Assembly (NCBI GenBank): GCA_016858145.1
Contig: JAEHOE010000121.1
Span: forward strand, 248,001-312,000
Direction: 5' to 3'
Source of the DNA: Edaphochlamys debaryana
Lineage: Eukaryota; Chlorophyta; Chlorophyceae; Chlamydomonadales
DNA: 64,000 nucleotides
Part shown: positions 34,001-45,548 of the stretch, piece after piece
Numbering within the stretch: position 1 is the stretch's first letter
How the letters are laid out: each line of letters begins with the position of its first letter
Notes under the pieces: generated by a model
What the model saw: only the letters and a program-made list of their open reading frames with translations
The model's database searches: none
What the model was told of the DNA's origin: nothing
Program-made: the position numbers and the translations under genes

Positions 34001-35313
34001 AGGAGTGCTACCGCACCGCCGCCAAGGAGCTGTGGCTGCGGGACACGCTGGGGCCGGGCGGCACCGGGCGGCTGGGGCTGGGCGGCGAGGACGAGGAGAG
34101 CGAGCTGGCCATGCCGGCCGCCGTCAACGAGGCCCGCGGGCGGGAGGACGTGCCGCACTACGACGAGGTGCGCTGGGGTCTTGAGAGGGGGGTTGCAGTT
34201 TTCCCAGCAGCAGCTTGGGAAGCGGTATTGGAGATGATGGCAGTGAGGATCGGGTGTGCAAGGCGGGGTGTGATCTGGGTCTTGGGTAACGCCAGGATCA
34301 GGGTCATCATCTCACGACAGCCGTGCCCCTGCCTTCTCCGCCCGCAGCTTTCGCCCAGCCGCGTGACGCACTCGGCGGGCCGCTCGCGGCTCATCTCGCG
34401 CGCGGTCAGCATCGCGCAGGGCCGCACGCGGCACCAGGAGGAGGGCGGCGTGGAGACCATGCTCATCCACCCGGAGCCCTCCACCATGGCAGCCGCCTCC
34501 AACAAGCCCGTCCACCTTCAGCAATTCACGTGCGACTGGGTTGGCAAGCCCGGCCTCACGCTCAGCGAAACGGGCCGGCTGCGGCAGCTCAGCCGTACGG
34601 CAGATCCGTGGATCACGGCGGGGCTGTACCACACGCAAGTCGGGGTGGACCCCGCGTACGAGCAGCAGGCGGCGGAGATGGAGGCGGCGCGTGCCGTACG
34701 GGAGCAGCACATGGAGGCGCTACGGCTCAACTTCCAGGCCGAGCGGCGGGAGGAGATCCGCGATACGACACGTCAGCACGCGTCGCGGCGGGCGGAGCTG
34801 GAGGCGGCAGCGGGTCAGGCGGCGGTGCGGGCGGCAGTGGCCGCGGCGGCTGCAGCGGCTGCAGCGGCGGCGGCATCGCTGCAAGGGCCGGGGCAAGGGC
34901 CGGACGGCGAGGGCTCCCTGGCGGGCACGAGCGGCTCCGGCTCTGGGTCCCAGCAAGGCGGACCCACGTCTGGCAGGCGTTACGGCCGATCTGGGTCGGC
35001 TCCTCCCGCTTCGCACACCTCGCCGTCCCAGTTCTTCCCGGCAGGGGACCCGGAACTGCAAGCGGCGCTTGGGCTGGCGGCAGTGGGGGGGAGCGGGATC
35101 AGAGCCATGGGCGGGGCAGGGGCAGGGGCAGGGGGTGGGGGTGGGGGCGGGGGGACTGTAGGGGGGCGCATGGGGGGAGCGACGGGGCCAGGGCGGGGCG
35201 GGCAGGGCGGCACCGTCAAGAGCAAGACGCTGCTGCAGGAGCTGCACGATGCGCTGGACGCGGCCAGCCAGCACGCGTCCCTCGCGGGGCACGGGCAGAT
35301 CCGGTTCGGGTGA
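31085..35313 (+). CDS. Multi-exon protein with EF-hand-like helical modules
   Basis: Eleven exons: 31085..31155, 31238..31325, 31537..31647, 32027..32185, 32425..32550, 32746..32829, 33025..33090, 33330..33446, 33651..33771, 33917..34167 and 34348..35313. They give 719 residues with all phases consistent. The intron after 33446 uses a GC donor (GAG|GCGAGT). Residues about 24-400 contain repeated helix-loop-helix units resembling degenerate EF-hands or TPPP-like modules. Examples are LREVFIKYCGWGDKNNFMF followed by ISRGQFIRFVRDMGM, and LEKLRPKLAVIWDTYM. Canonical calcium ligands are not evident. The C-terminal third is Gln/Glu/Arg-rich with an Ala run and Gly runs and is probably coiled coil then disorder. 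I do not recognise the family. Its divergent partner is a centrosomal gene, which weakly suggests a ciliary or cytoskeletal role. Confidence 0.75.
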
Positions 35314-36477
35314 GGGGGCTGGCACTGCTGGGACGGGTCTGAGGCGGCGGGAGGCATGACATGGCATATGTGCATGGAGGTGGGAGCATTGATGTGGTTG
35401 GAACGAAGTCTGATGACAAGGGCCTGCCGGCGTGCCGGGCTGCCCGGGCAAATACTGCTGATGGGCGGAGGGCACGGGCCGAGCGGCGTGGTGACGTGGT
35501 GTATGGACGGGTCGACTTTGCCTAGGTGTCTGCGAGAAGTCCCACACAGGCTGTGAGCCGAAGGGATCTTGTGGCTCGCTGGCTGGCGGGCATGAACGGA
35601 CTACTGCAAGTTACGGTGTGACGCACCCGGCCCCCTGGGTTCAAAGTTTTCAACCTGCGTGTGGGCATGGGTACAGGGTGCTGGCTTCCCTGGTAGCTGG
35701 TGCTAAGCTTCTGCATGAACATGTCTGGGGGCTCAACCTCCACGCGCGTACTCAGTCAGAGTGTGTTGCTAGCTAACCTTGCGCAATTCTCTGAGGGCAG
35801 TCGCGACACGGTGTACTTGCTCTAAGCTCGATGGACCATGGGGAATGGGTCGCGTAGCAGATGGGTGAGGGGCTCAGCCCTTTTTCGCCCCCATGGGGGC
35901 GCCCAGCGCTTGTCAACCTGCCAGGTGCTGGCTTCTTCCCTGGTAGCTGGTGATAAGCTTCTGCCCTAAGCGCGCTACGCGCCGCTGCCCAACCAACCGA
36001 CCAAGGATGCCCCACGCCTGGCTGCTGCGCTTCGCCGCACCGGTCCGGTGCGCGTTGCTGCGTTGTCCCCGGCCATACCTCCCCACGCCCAGTAGCCCTT
36101 GTGACCGTGTACGATACAGGTGAGCACGGACGAGACAGTATCCAGACTCGAGCTTACACGGATGTCCCCTGCACATATCATACGGCTCATGACCCACATC
36201 AATGCGTCACCCCGGCCAATCCAGTTGTTGTCGGCCCCACAATGCGAGGGGCATATGAATGCAGTGACGGCACACTCAAGTTCGGGCGTGCGCAACCCTC
36301 ACAGACCTGGCGCCGCACACCTAGCGGCATCAAGAAGGCCACATTCGAACACAGATGCACTCTGCACTTGAGCTAGACCGAGAAAGCGCCTGGTCTGGCC
36401 CAGATGCGGCCCAGTCCTGCTGGGAAGACCGGCGGGCCTGACCCGTTGACGGGCCAACCCCTTACTCAGCCCTGCCG
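35314..36477. other. Intergenic region between convergent genes
   Basis: No coding signal. A direct repeat of about 40 bases is present: GGTGCTGGCTT...CCCTGGTAGCTGGTG.TAAGCTTCTGC at 35677-35714 and again at 35924-35964, with two small differences. Confidence 0.5.
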
Positions 36478-37120
36478 TTAGGTGCCGTCGTCTGCCCGCC
36501 TCCCGGCTCTCCGCCCAAGCTTCGCCTTCTCCGCACCGTCGCTTACGTTGCCACCCGAGTTCGCGGAGCCCGCTCGTGCCAGCCCGCGCAGCTGCGCAGC
36601 GGCTGCTGCCTCCTCCGCGGTCTCCTTTGCGTCCTCCAAGAGAGCGGCAGCGGCCTCCACCGCAGCCTCCTTAGCGCTTGAGATGGTCGCCATGTGCCCC
36701 TCGTTGTCTACGGCCTCCGCCAGCCTAGTGCCGTGGCCTCCGCGAGCGCCATGCCCGCCATGTCCTCCACCGTGCCCACCCAGCCCCCCGCCTCCTGCTC
36801 CAGTCGCGTTGTGCTGCTGCGGGTGCGCCAGCTGCTCAAGCTGGAGCTGGTGAAGCTTGTCGAGCATAAGGTTGCTTTGCGCGTTGGCAATGCCCTGCGA
36901 GGCGAGCACACGTCGTGAGCTCTGTTGCTTGAGATTCTCGACACGTTACCCTACTCATGCGCCGGAAAACGCGGCTCCTTAACGACCAGCGCACCTCATA
37001 GTACCCCCAAGTGTAGCTGATGCAGCCCACGGTCGTCAACATAAGCAAGACGATGACGGTGCGTGCGCATCCATCCTGCTCGACAAAGGTGCTGAGGCAG
37101 CCAGTCTGCGAGTTGAACAT
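36478..37120 (-). CDS. Small membrane protein with Gly/His tract
   Basis: Two exons, 37120..36995 and 36921..36478, joined in phase 0, give 189 residues. The N-terminal exon has a hydrophobic helix, TVIVLLMLTTVGCISYTWGY, at residues about 21-40. Exon 2 starts with an amphipathic Gln/Leu stretch, then a Gly/His-rich tract (GGHGGGHGGHGARGGHG, residues about 85-101) that could bind metal. An Ala/Glu-rich helix (AVEAAAALLEDAKETAEEAAAA) and a basic tail follow. It looks like a single-pass membrane protein with a helical soluble tail. No family is recognised. A TA-rich element (TAATATATAG, 37781-37790) lies about 660 bases upstream on this strand and may or may not belong to it. Confidence 0.6.
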
Positions 37121-38057
37121 GGCTTTCGCCTGGCTCTGGCCCGGGCGCTCTGGGAAGAGCTCCGCTGCTGCCTTGTGCTGCCTCCCTCGCTGGTGTACGC
37201 TCAGCCCTCGCAGGTCATGAGGGAGGGAGGAGCCACTTAGGAGTTGCAGCGTCCTTGACGTTCAAAGTGAGGTCGCAATGATCGAGGGAGCTACGGCTAG
37301 GAAGGCCCACACATTTGCGGCAGATGCAGTATCTCTAGCGCTGCTGCTATGTGGAGTGTTGCGACTTTTGGCTGCAGCAGGCCTGCACCGGCCGACCGTG
37401 CCGTATATCATGCCGACGTCGCTGTGCCCCTCCAACCCCGGGGGTGGCCACTTGGTTTGACCGTGTCGCTCCATCGCTCGCCCCAGACTCTCTCCAAATA
37501 ATACACGCCGCCCCCAAGCTCTCCATGTGCAGGAGCCTGTCACCCACTGCTGGCGCCACCGGGCACTGGGTCCGTTGCGCCATCGCTCGCCTCGAGCTTC
37601 CCGCCAATTGCTGCCCCTTGCTGCCCCGCGAACCCAGCCCCTTGCGAGCGCCCGCACCCTCCCCAGGTCACCTCAGGGGACAACTTTCACTGCCCAGGTC
37701 CCACACCCCCAGTACTAATCGTCGCGCACACTCTGCCTGATCCTGCGTTTGGGCGACCCAAGGCAGGGTCCGGACGCCCTTAATATATAGGGCAGACCCA
37801 GATCACTGCGCACTGACAACCTCATCTTCTATTACTCATCTCCCTCTCTAAGTGAGCCTCCGCACACAGATAGTGCGGGTATGCATATGACAAGCCAACA
37901 ACAGCATTTCCTAGTAAACTCGTGCGAACTGTGTGCGCCCACCCCAGGCCGAGTCCCTTTGAGTTGCACGTGTGCCTGAATCCCCTAGGCCCCAACTTCC
38001 AATGCACAACGTGCACCTCGGATCGGTCTACAGCTCCAAGTCTGCGCGCTGAACACC
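37121..38057. other. Intergenic region
   Basis: Separates two minus-strand genes. It should contain the 3' untranslated region of the NLR-like gene and the promoter of the small membrane protein. A TATA-like run sits at 37781-37790. No coding signal was supported. Confidence 0.4.
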
Positions 38058-41000
38058 TCACCCCAACGCCGGCCGTGCCCTGTCAGGCGGGTCCAAGAGC
38101 CCCACGCACACCGCCAGGCCCCCCAACAATGACTCTGGCTCCAACACCGCCTCCAGCCCCTGCCCCTGCTGCCCCCGCTCCCCCAGCTCATCCACCCGTC
38201 GGACCAGCAACCGCCCAAACAGCCTCCCGATGCCGGTGCGTGCGGCCGGCGGTGGCGGCGGCGCCCCGACCGCCTGCAGCAGCCCGCGCGGCTCCGGCGC
38301 CTCCTGCCACGCCGCCGCCCACCAGCGGGGCCACACCGCCACCGCCGCGGCCAGCTGGTGCGCCTGCCGCGCGTCCACCGTGCTGCGGTGGCCGTCGCCG
38401 TGCAGGGCCCGGCTGAGGAGGTACGCGCGGCGGTACACGGTCTTGGCCTGCTCGAAGCTGCCCCACAGCGCCAGGTCACCCGCCTTGCCGGCCGTCCACG
38501 TCAGCACGCTGCGCCCCTGCACGGCGAAGCAGGACGCCAGCGCGCGGGCCAGGGCGGGCGTGTCCGCGGTGGGGCCCGCCTCGTCCAGGAGGTGCGTGCA
38601 CAGGTCTGCGGCGGTGCCGATCAGCCGCCACCGCTCCGTGTCCCCCTGGCGGCTGGCGCACACGGCGAGCCCAGCGCTGAGGCACGCCGCGTCGGCCTCA
38701 CGGCCCGCGCCGCTGGCGCCTGGCAGCTGCGCCAGGCTCAGCAGGCCCCGCCACAGCGCCTCCGCCTCCCGCGTCTTGCCGTGCTGCCCGAGCGTTGTGG
38801 CCAGGCCTGACAGTCTCGCGACGATGGGCCGGGCGCAGTGCCATGCAGCGCCGGCGCCGAGCAGGGCCCGCAGCTGGTCCGTGGCGTGGGCGGACAGGGA
38901 CACGGCCTCGCGGTGGTGGCCCTGCTTGGCGGCGCAGGAGGCCAGGCAGGCCAGCGCGGCAGCAGAGACCCGCGCGTCCACCGCAGGGCTTTGGTTCGTG
39001 GGCGCGTGCTCGTTGCTTGGCGATCCCGCCAGAGGCAGAGCACTGGCGCACGTTATTGACCCCGCGCCCGACTTGCAGCTGGGGCTGCCAGCACCCTCCG
39101 CCGCGCCGCCTGCCTCGCTTGTCTCGGCCCGAGACCCGTGCGATCCGCCCGCGCCCTGCCCTATAGCGCCACTGGCGGTGCCCTCCACCGCGCTCGGCTC
39201 CAGCAACCGGGCCAGGAGCTCCCGCGCCTCCGTGCAGCGGTCCTGCGCCGAGAAGCACTGCCCCAGGGCCGCCAGGCAGGCGGCGGTGCGGGGGTCGGCC
39301 GGACCTAGCAGCCGGGAGCGCAGCGCCCAGGCGGAGCGGTACAGCGCCTCCGCCTCGGCCTCGGCCAGAGCATGGAGCCGCGCCTCGGGCTCCGCGGCTG
39401 CGGCAGCGGCGGCGGGTGCGGTGCATGCTGCGCAGCAGGCCGTGCGGTGCCGGACCCAGCCCAGCACGCACAGCACGCCAGCGAGGGCCAGCTCCCGGGC
39501 AGCTTCTGCTGCGCTTGTGACTGCAGGCTCGGAGTTGTCGGCGCTTGCGCTGGGTCGTGTTCCTTCGGGGCCCTTGTAGCGAGCGTCGGCCTCGGCCGCT
39601 TGGGCGCTCGTGGGAGAGGGTGTGGTGGAACCGGAAAGTGGGGTGGGCGTGTGCGACGGACCGAGGTGCTCATGGAGGCCCTCACACGCAGCCCGCAGCT
39701 CGTCCAGCAGGCCGACAGCCTCCATCAGGCCACACAGGTCCTCCGCGGGCAAGCTCGCAAGCCCTTGAACAGACGAGGCAGCAGCGGGGGCACCCCCGCC
39801 GCCGTCGTCCTCGCCAATGGTCCCCGCCGCCCCGGCGTAGACGTACGGCAGCAGACGAAGGGCCTCTGCGAGGTCCGGCAACCCCTCCCTGGCCGCCGCC
39901 AGTGCCAGCCGCCATTCGGAGCTTCTGCCGTACCAAGACACCCACTTCCGTACACGGCCCACCATGTACGCAACGAAGCGGCCTTGCGCGCGCGCTGTCA
40001 GACGCGCTGTGCCGTAAGAGGTCGTGCAGATGCGTACTGCAGCCTGCCGGACCATGCCGTGCATGTCGTACAGCTGCGGGCAGTGGGTTGGCAGGCCGTC
40101 TCGGTCGCGTCTCAGTCCAAACCGAGACTGGTTGTCGCTGCAAGTTGGGCGATACCCTACTCCCAGGTAGCCCGGCGTCAGGGTCCCTAGCCCATCCACC
40201 ACACAGAATGACGTGCAGGCCCGCAACCGCCCCCCTGGGACCATGGCAGCACAGCCGCTGGCCCAGCCCACCTGTGCACCGTACGGCTGCTGACTCAGCC
40301 TCTCGATGACGCGGTGCCGTACGAGCGCTGTTAGCAGCCCCTGCGCCTCCGCCGCCGAGGCCAGCCCCAGCAACACGGCCGCCCCCTCCTCGCCGAAGGC
40401 ACAGGGGAACACCGCCAGCTGCGCTGCCGCCTCCAGGTGCGGGCGCTTGAGGCGGCTGAGGGCCAGGCGCACCAGGGCGGTGGCGGGGTCGGCGACCACG
40501 GGCCCCGAGGTGGTGGGGGTAGCGGCGTCCTGGGCCGCCAGGGTCTCCCTCAGCTCGGCCAGGTCCTGAGCGCCGACATGGGGGTTGGGATGGGGTGGGG
40601 GTCAAAGATGTGGGAGGCGGCTTGGGTTTGGGCGCAAGGGCAGTCAGAACGTCGTCACTTTGGGCAGAAGTTGAGGGTGAGGGCGTAACTTCGCTGAAGT
40701 CCATCCCTCACAAGGTCGTGGAATGCACCGCCGCCGACACGCACCTCGACCGTGAGCCTGCCGGCCTCCATGGCGGCGGCCGCCACCATCAACGCCAGAG
40801 GCACCCTCCCGCCTGCCTCCGCCAGCGCCTCCGCCTCCGCCGCCGTCAGGCCGGGAGCAGCGTCCCGGGCCATCTGCGCAGCGGCGCGGGCGCTAGGAGG
40901 CCGTACATGCTCCACTTGAACCTGGGGCGAGGTGCAGCGGCACCCGAAGTCTGCTGCCTATATCACCATGCTCTGCTCGCAGTGGTCCGTCGTTCAAGCG

Positions 41001-44000
41001 GAGGGGTATGTAAGGACCCAGACCCAGACACTTGGGAGCTACGGTACTGCGCAGGGCAGCCCACCTGCGCCCCCAACACCTCCGACGGCGCCAGCCGCAG
41101 CGGCACAGTGGACGGCACCACCACCTGGAGGCCCTCAGGGCCCTCCAACAGCACCTGGGGGGTATGCGGCCGCGCGAGCATTCATGACCAGTAACAGCGA
41201 GATCCCCAACAGGTCACACGAACCCCTTTCCACGTGCGCTCAGGCTGCCCACCCTGCGTATGAGGCTCCGGAGCGCCGCCGCGGTGTCGGGCCGCGCCAG
41301 TGCATGCTCCGCGCCCCGCACCACCAGGTGCGGCGGCTGGTCTGCCCTGCAGGCCACCACCCGCCGGGACAGCGCCAGCAGCACCGCCACTTGGCTGTCG
41401 GCCGAGGCCTGCGTGCGGGGTACCGTACGGGTGTACCGGTCGTGGAAGGCCGCCTTAAGTAGTAATCACAAACGGTAACCTCTTAAACCAACAAAGCATG
41501 CGCCCGTGCGGAGAAGGAGCAGCTTGCGGGGGAGTCTGGGGCATGAGGCAAAGGGCGACTCACGCTGCAGGGCGTCACTCCCAGGGCCACGCAGAAGCGC
41601 GCCTCCACCTCGGCTGCGGAGCCAGCGCCCCGCAGGTCGACCAGGGCGCTGCCGGAGCAGGGGGCCGCCAGGCAGGCGGCCGCCAGGCGCGTCTTGCCCA
41701 CGCCGCTGGGGCCCAGCAGCAGCCGCAGAGAGGGGCCGCAGCCGTCCAGCACCGACGCTAGCGCAAGCGGGTCCTGCGAAGGCGGCAGCACAGCAGACGC
41801 GAAAACGCCTGTGCGCGTGATGCTGATGGTGGGCAGAGGTATGGTGAGCACCTGGACTTTACGAGACTGCAAAGGACTGGGACCGAGGCTGGCGGCCAGA
41901 CCTGGACGACGATCCTGGCTTGAGCTCACCGGCGCGTGTGACAGCAGGCTGGGCGTGCCCCGCAGCACAGCGCTGTGCCAGGCCCAGTCCCGCAGGCCCT
42001 CCCAGTGCCCGCCCCCGCCGCCCCAGCAGCGCGCCGCCTGCGTCCACACGCGTGCGTCCCTGTCCGGCCCGGGCTCCCGTGCCGCGCCGGGCCCCACCAG
42101 CCCTGCCCGGGGGCGGTGGGACCGGGGCCACACGTGCCCCGCCCCACGGCCGCACGGGGCCACCGGGGCGGTGTGCGCAGCAGGTCCGGGTGCGGATGCA
42201 GAGCAGGGGGCAGAGCGGGCCTGGTTGGCGGCCTTCAAAGGATCGCAGGGTGTGGCCAGGCCCCGTGCGATTGAGACGGGGACAGTGTCGATGGGCTGGG
42301 CCAGCACCGCCTCCAGCTGAGGCAGGAGCGGTGCCGCCGTGAAGCAGGCGCCCAGCTCCCACACGCTCAGGCTTTCCGCGGCCACGCCCCCGGCACGGGC
42401 GCCGCTACCCGCACCGCTGCCATGAGCCCCATGCCCGTTGTCGGTTCCCAGGCTGGGCCCAGCAGCCTCCAGCGTGAGCGTCTCTCCCAGCGGGGTGCCG
42501 CCCTTGACGGCGTGGCAGAACGCCCGCTGCCCCTCCGGTCCTTGAAGCTGCTGCGCACACGCCTCCAGCCGCCCCGCCTCCCCTGGTCCCAGCAGCGGCC
42601 AGTGGGCGGCCATGCGCCGCAGCAGCCGCGGGAGCGCGCCCCACCAGGCGGCCCAGGGCACCTGGGACACGTCGCATGCCGCAGTGCCGCCCTCTCGTGA
42701 TGCTGCTGTGATTCCGTCGGCGTCTGCTGCGGCCGCCGTTCCGGCTGCGCCTGCCGGGAGCGGCGGCGCTGTGAGGGAGGGGGTGCCGCGGCCAAAAGCC
42801 TGGCGCCACAGCAGGCGCAGCTCGGGGTTGCGGATGAGGCGCTGCGGGCCGGGGTCCGCGTGGGAGGCCAGCAGGGCAGCCACCTGGGGGCATACAACAG
42901 GCCAGGTTCATGAAAACGCTGAGGCGCATGAACAGTCCAGCCAGCCATCCCATGACCAACGGGCTCACACCATCGGGCGCACTCAGACGCCTACTAGACA
43001 GACCCCCGAGCTCGCAGCAGCAGTCCCCTTGACCTAACCCCGAGTGCGGTCTCACCAGCTCCACCAGCGACTCCTCGACTTCAGCCGCCTGAGTCCTTTG
43101 GTCCGCCTCTGGAGCCTCCGCCCCGGCCCGCTGCCCTTCCGTCCTGCGCCTGCGGACGTCGAGGCACGCCACGAGTTCGCGCAGCGCCGCTCCCCCTCCT
43201 CCGCCCCCTGCGGGCTCCAGCAGCGCCGCCAGCCCGCCCAGCTCTGAGGCCAGGGCGCGCGCCGCCGCCGCCGTGTCCTGGTGACGTGGGGAGCGCAGGG
43301 ATGAATGGATGGAGGGATGACAGGTACCGTAAGGGGTGAGGAGGGTGAGAGTTCTCAACCCTGTCCAACCCGAGCTCTTGAGCCTTTGCGCACAGAACTG
43401 GGCGAGGCTGATCTTGATCGAATGAGAGGGCGTGGTTTGTTCTTGCCCCTGCCTGTACTGCCCCGGCCTGCGTACCTCGTACTGGTGGGGAGTCGACGCC
43501 GCTGCGGCCTGCGCCGCCGCCTCCACCTTGGCGGCAGCCGCGGGGCCGGCACGCGACAGCTGGTGGGTGAGGTCGCGCAAAGTGCCGTACAGCTCCTCGT
43601 ACCAGGCTGAGTCGTCGAACATGGTGGGCGACGTCAGCTGCCGTACTATGCAGTCGAGGCTGCCGTAGCTACGGGCGTATGCCAGCAACGCCTGCGAGGA
43701 TGCAGGGCGGGATGCGGTAGGCGCGCAAGGGATGGAGGGGGCCGTACCACATAAAGTACATGTGGTTCATGAAGGCTTTCAGCCCTGCAACGCGCTCGCC
43801 CTGGAACACCAGGGCTGTGCTCCGTAGCACCGACGGGCGCCTCAGACCCTGACCCACCTCGAGCACGTCCTGCGCGTCCCCCGCCAGCCGCCGGTAGCGC
43901 TGCACGCCCAGCTCCTGGCCGCACGCCGCCATCAGCTGCACCAGCGCCGCCGCCCGGCGGCACAGCGCGGCCAGGTTCGCCCGGTTGGCCAGCGCCGCAT

Positions 44001-44933
44001 CGGTCGCGGCCAGGACCTGCCAGGCCAGTCGGGCGACGGCGTCGCCTTGGGGAGAGGGGGGGTCGGAGGGAGCAGAGCGGGGTGGGGGGCGGGGTGGGTG
44101 TGGTGGGTGTGTTCACAGGAGGATGGCACCACGCAGGACAGGGCCAGGAAGGGGTTGGGGGAAGGAGATGGGCAGAGAGATGCAGGGGGGCAATGGTGGG
44201 GCGTGCGCTGCAGTGGCGGCCGCAGCAGGGGGCGGCGAGAGGCTGTGTGTGACATGTCGAGCAGGAATGGTGCCGGCTGCCGAAGCAGCGTGCGTGGCCG
44301 CGTCGGGTCTGAACACCAGAGATTCGAGACAACAAGCGGAGTTGGGGAGGCACAGGAGGCCTCCTGAGGAGGCACGCAGCTGGCACCAGAGGGGGACGTT
44401 GGACACCGAGTTGAGCACAGCCGGAGGACAGGCACTTCAGGCAGAGGTTCAAGGGAAGCGCCACGCACCTGGGGGCCGAAGGGGCACTGCAGCTAGGAGC
44501 GCCTCACGCGCGGCCGCCAGCTCCAGCAAGAGCCGGGACCCCGCCTGCAGGGGCCGGCCATGGCGGTTCATGCCGGAAAAGCTTCTATGCAAGCAAGATC
44601 TGTCTTCTTTGCTTGCCTGGAACTCGTTCGTTGTTGAGGCCTGCGTGGCCCATCCGTTGGCTGAGGCCGGGGCGTGCGGGGAACCACCGTCCGGCACGGC
44701 GTTCTGAGCCGGCGAAGGCGCACTGTCTCGGTCGTCAGTCGGCTGCGGCTTTGGGATGAACGCTTGAGGCTGCGCCAATGAGGCGGCGGTAGCGCTTGTG
44801 GCCACAGCGTCCTGGGCGCGAGCGACATACGCACGCAACCGTCATTCCGCCTCGTCTGGTTCCGGGTCGCAAGCCTCCCGCTTACCGCATCATGTCGCTT
44901 CAAGCGCAGGTGATTACATTGGTACTTCGACAT
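38058..44933 (-). CDS. NLR-like protein: helical bundle, NB-ARC/STAND ATPase, TPR-like repeats
   Basis: Eleven exons: 44933..44886, 44811..44469, 44045..43858, 43691..43476, 43277..43056, 42883..41564, 41453..41253, 41154..41065, 40921..40745, 40565..40272 and 40073..38058. All phases agree; length is about 1,704 residues. The frame is open upstream to 45104, so the start could be earlier. Residues about 131-265 are an all-helical region resembling the HeLo/MLKL-type four-helix bundle (for example LANRANLAALCRRAAALVQL). A Walker A motif, GPSGVGKT, lies near residue 730 (41713-41690). Next come a kinase-2-like HLVVRGAEHAL, the GLPL-like GRVPLAL, a winged-helix segment LAVFPCAFGEEGAAVLLGL, and an MHD-like YDMHGMVRQAA. 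Residues about 1200-1600 carry kinesin-light-chain-type TPRs, for example ALYRSAWALRSRLLGPADP. This is the STAND architecture of immune and cell-death switches. Ligand and output are unknown. Confidence 0.8.
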
Positions 44934-45548
44934 GGTATCCCTCGTTGTGCCAAGCTTGGTGTCGCTGTCAGAGGGCATTCTGCAGAACGGCCGACCTTCA
45001 GCGTGTTTCAAATGCTCCTCTACATCGTTGGTCGCGCAACATACGCGTTTGCAAGCTGGAAATGCAAGTTGGCACTCACGGAAGGAATCCCGCGTCAGCA
45101 ACATTGCGCTATCCGTACTACTCGGTACAAGCGGTTGGAAGCACTACACCATTGGGACGTGCCTTCCCGTCCACCCACCAGCGCCCACCTCGTGCTTGAG
45201 CACGCTTGAGGCCCCGCCGGCCTAGATACAGCGAAGTCGCCTCCTGACCCCTCGTGCGCGCGGCCACTCCAACCGGCTCCCGCTCTGTTGCACAGACCAT
45301 TCGATTGGTACAATCGTCTCATGCCCCCATCTCCTCGCAGAACCCACCTCCACCCACCTCACGCTTGAGGTCAAGCCGGAGGCCTGAAACAGCGAAACCC
45401 CCGGCCCTCCTGCGTGCCACCACTTCCGTCAGCTGCCCATGTGTTCCGCACCACTCTTGCTCTCCTAACCCTCGCGCGTAACCTCTCCACCCTGCACTCC
45501 CGCGTGCCCATCTCGCCCCCCTGCACGCGCGCCCACATGACCTGCAGC
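44934..45548. other. Intergenic region with short internal repeat
   Basis: Lies between the RNase M5-like gene and the NLR-like gene, both on the minus strand. Part of it (to 45104) is open in the NLR-like first-exon frame. Two related segments, near 45185-45245 and 45355-45415, each read CTTGAG... GCCGG... CCT ...ACAGCGAA. They look like a diverged duplication. Confidence 0.4.

Noticed and set aside
41800..42150. Possible intron inside the large NLR-like exon before the P-loop
   Set aside because: The translated stretch is low-complexity and could be intronic, but the frame is continuous through the Walker A motif and no phase-preserving donor and acceptor pair was clearly better than read-through. 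Left as one exon.
43692..43857. Possible extra NLR exon encoding GLKAFMNHMYFMWYG
   Set aside because: The segment is 166 bases, so retaining it would break the frame of the well-supported next exon. A strong GTGGGT donor and an AG acceptor flank it.
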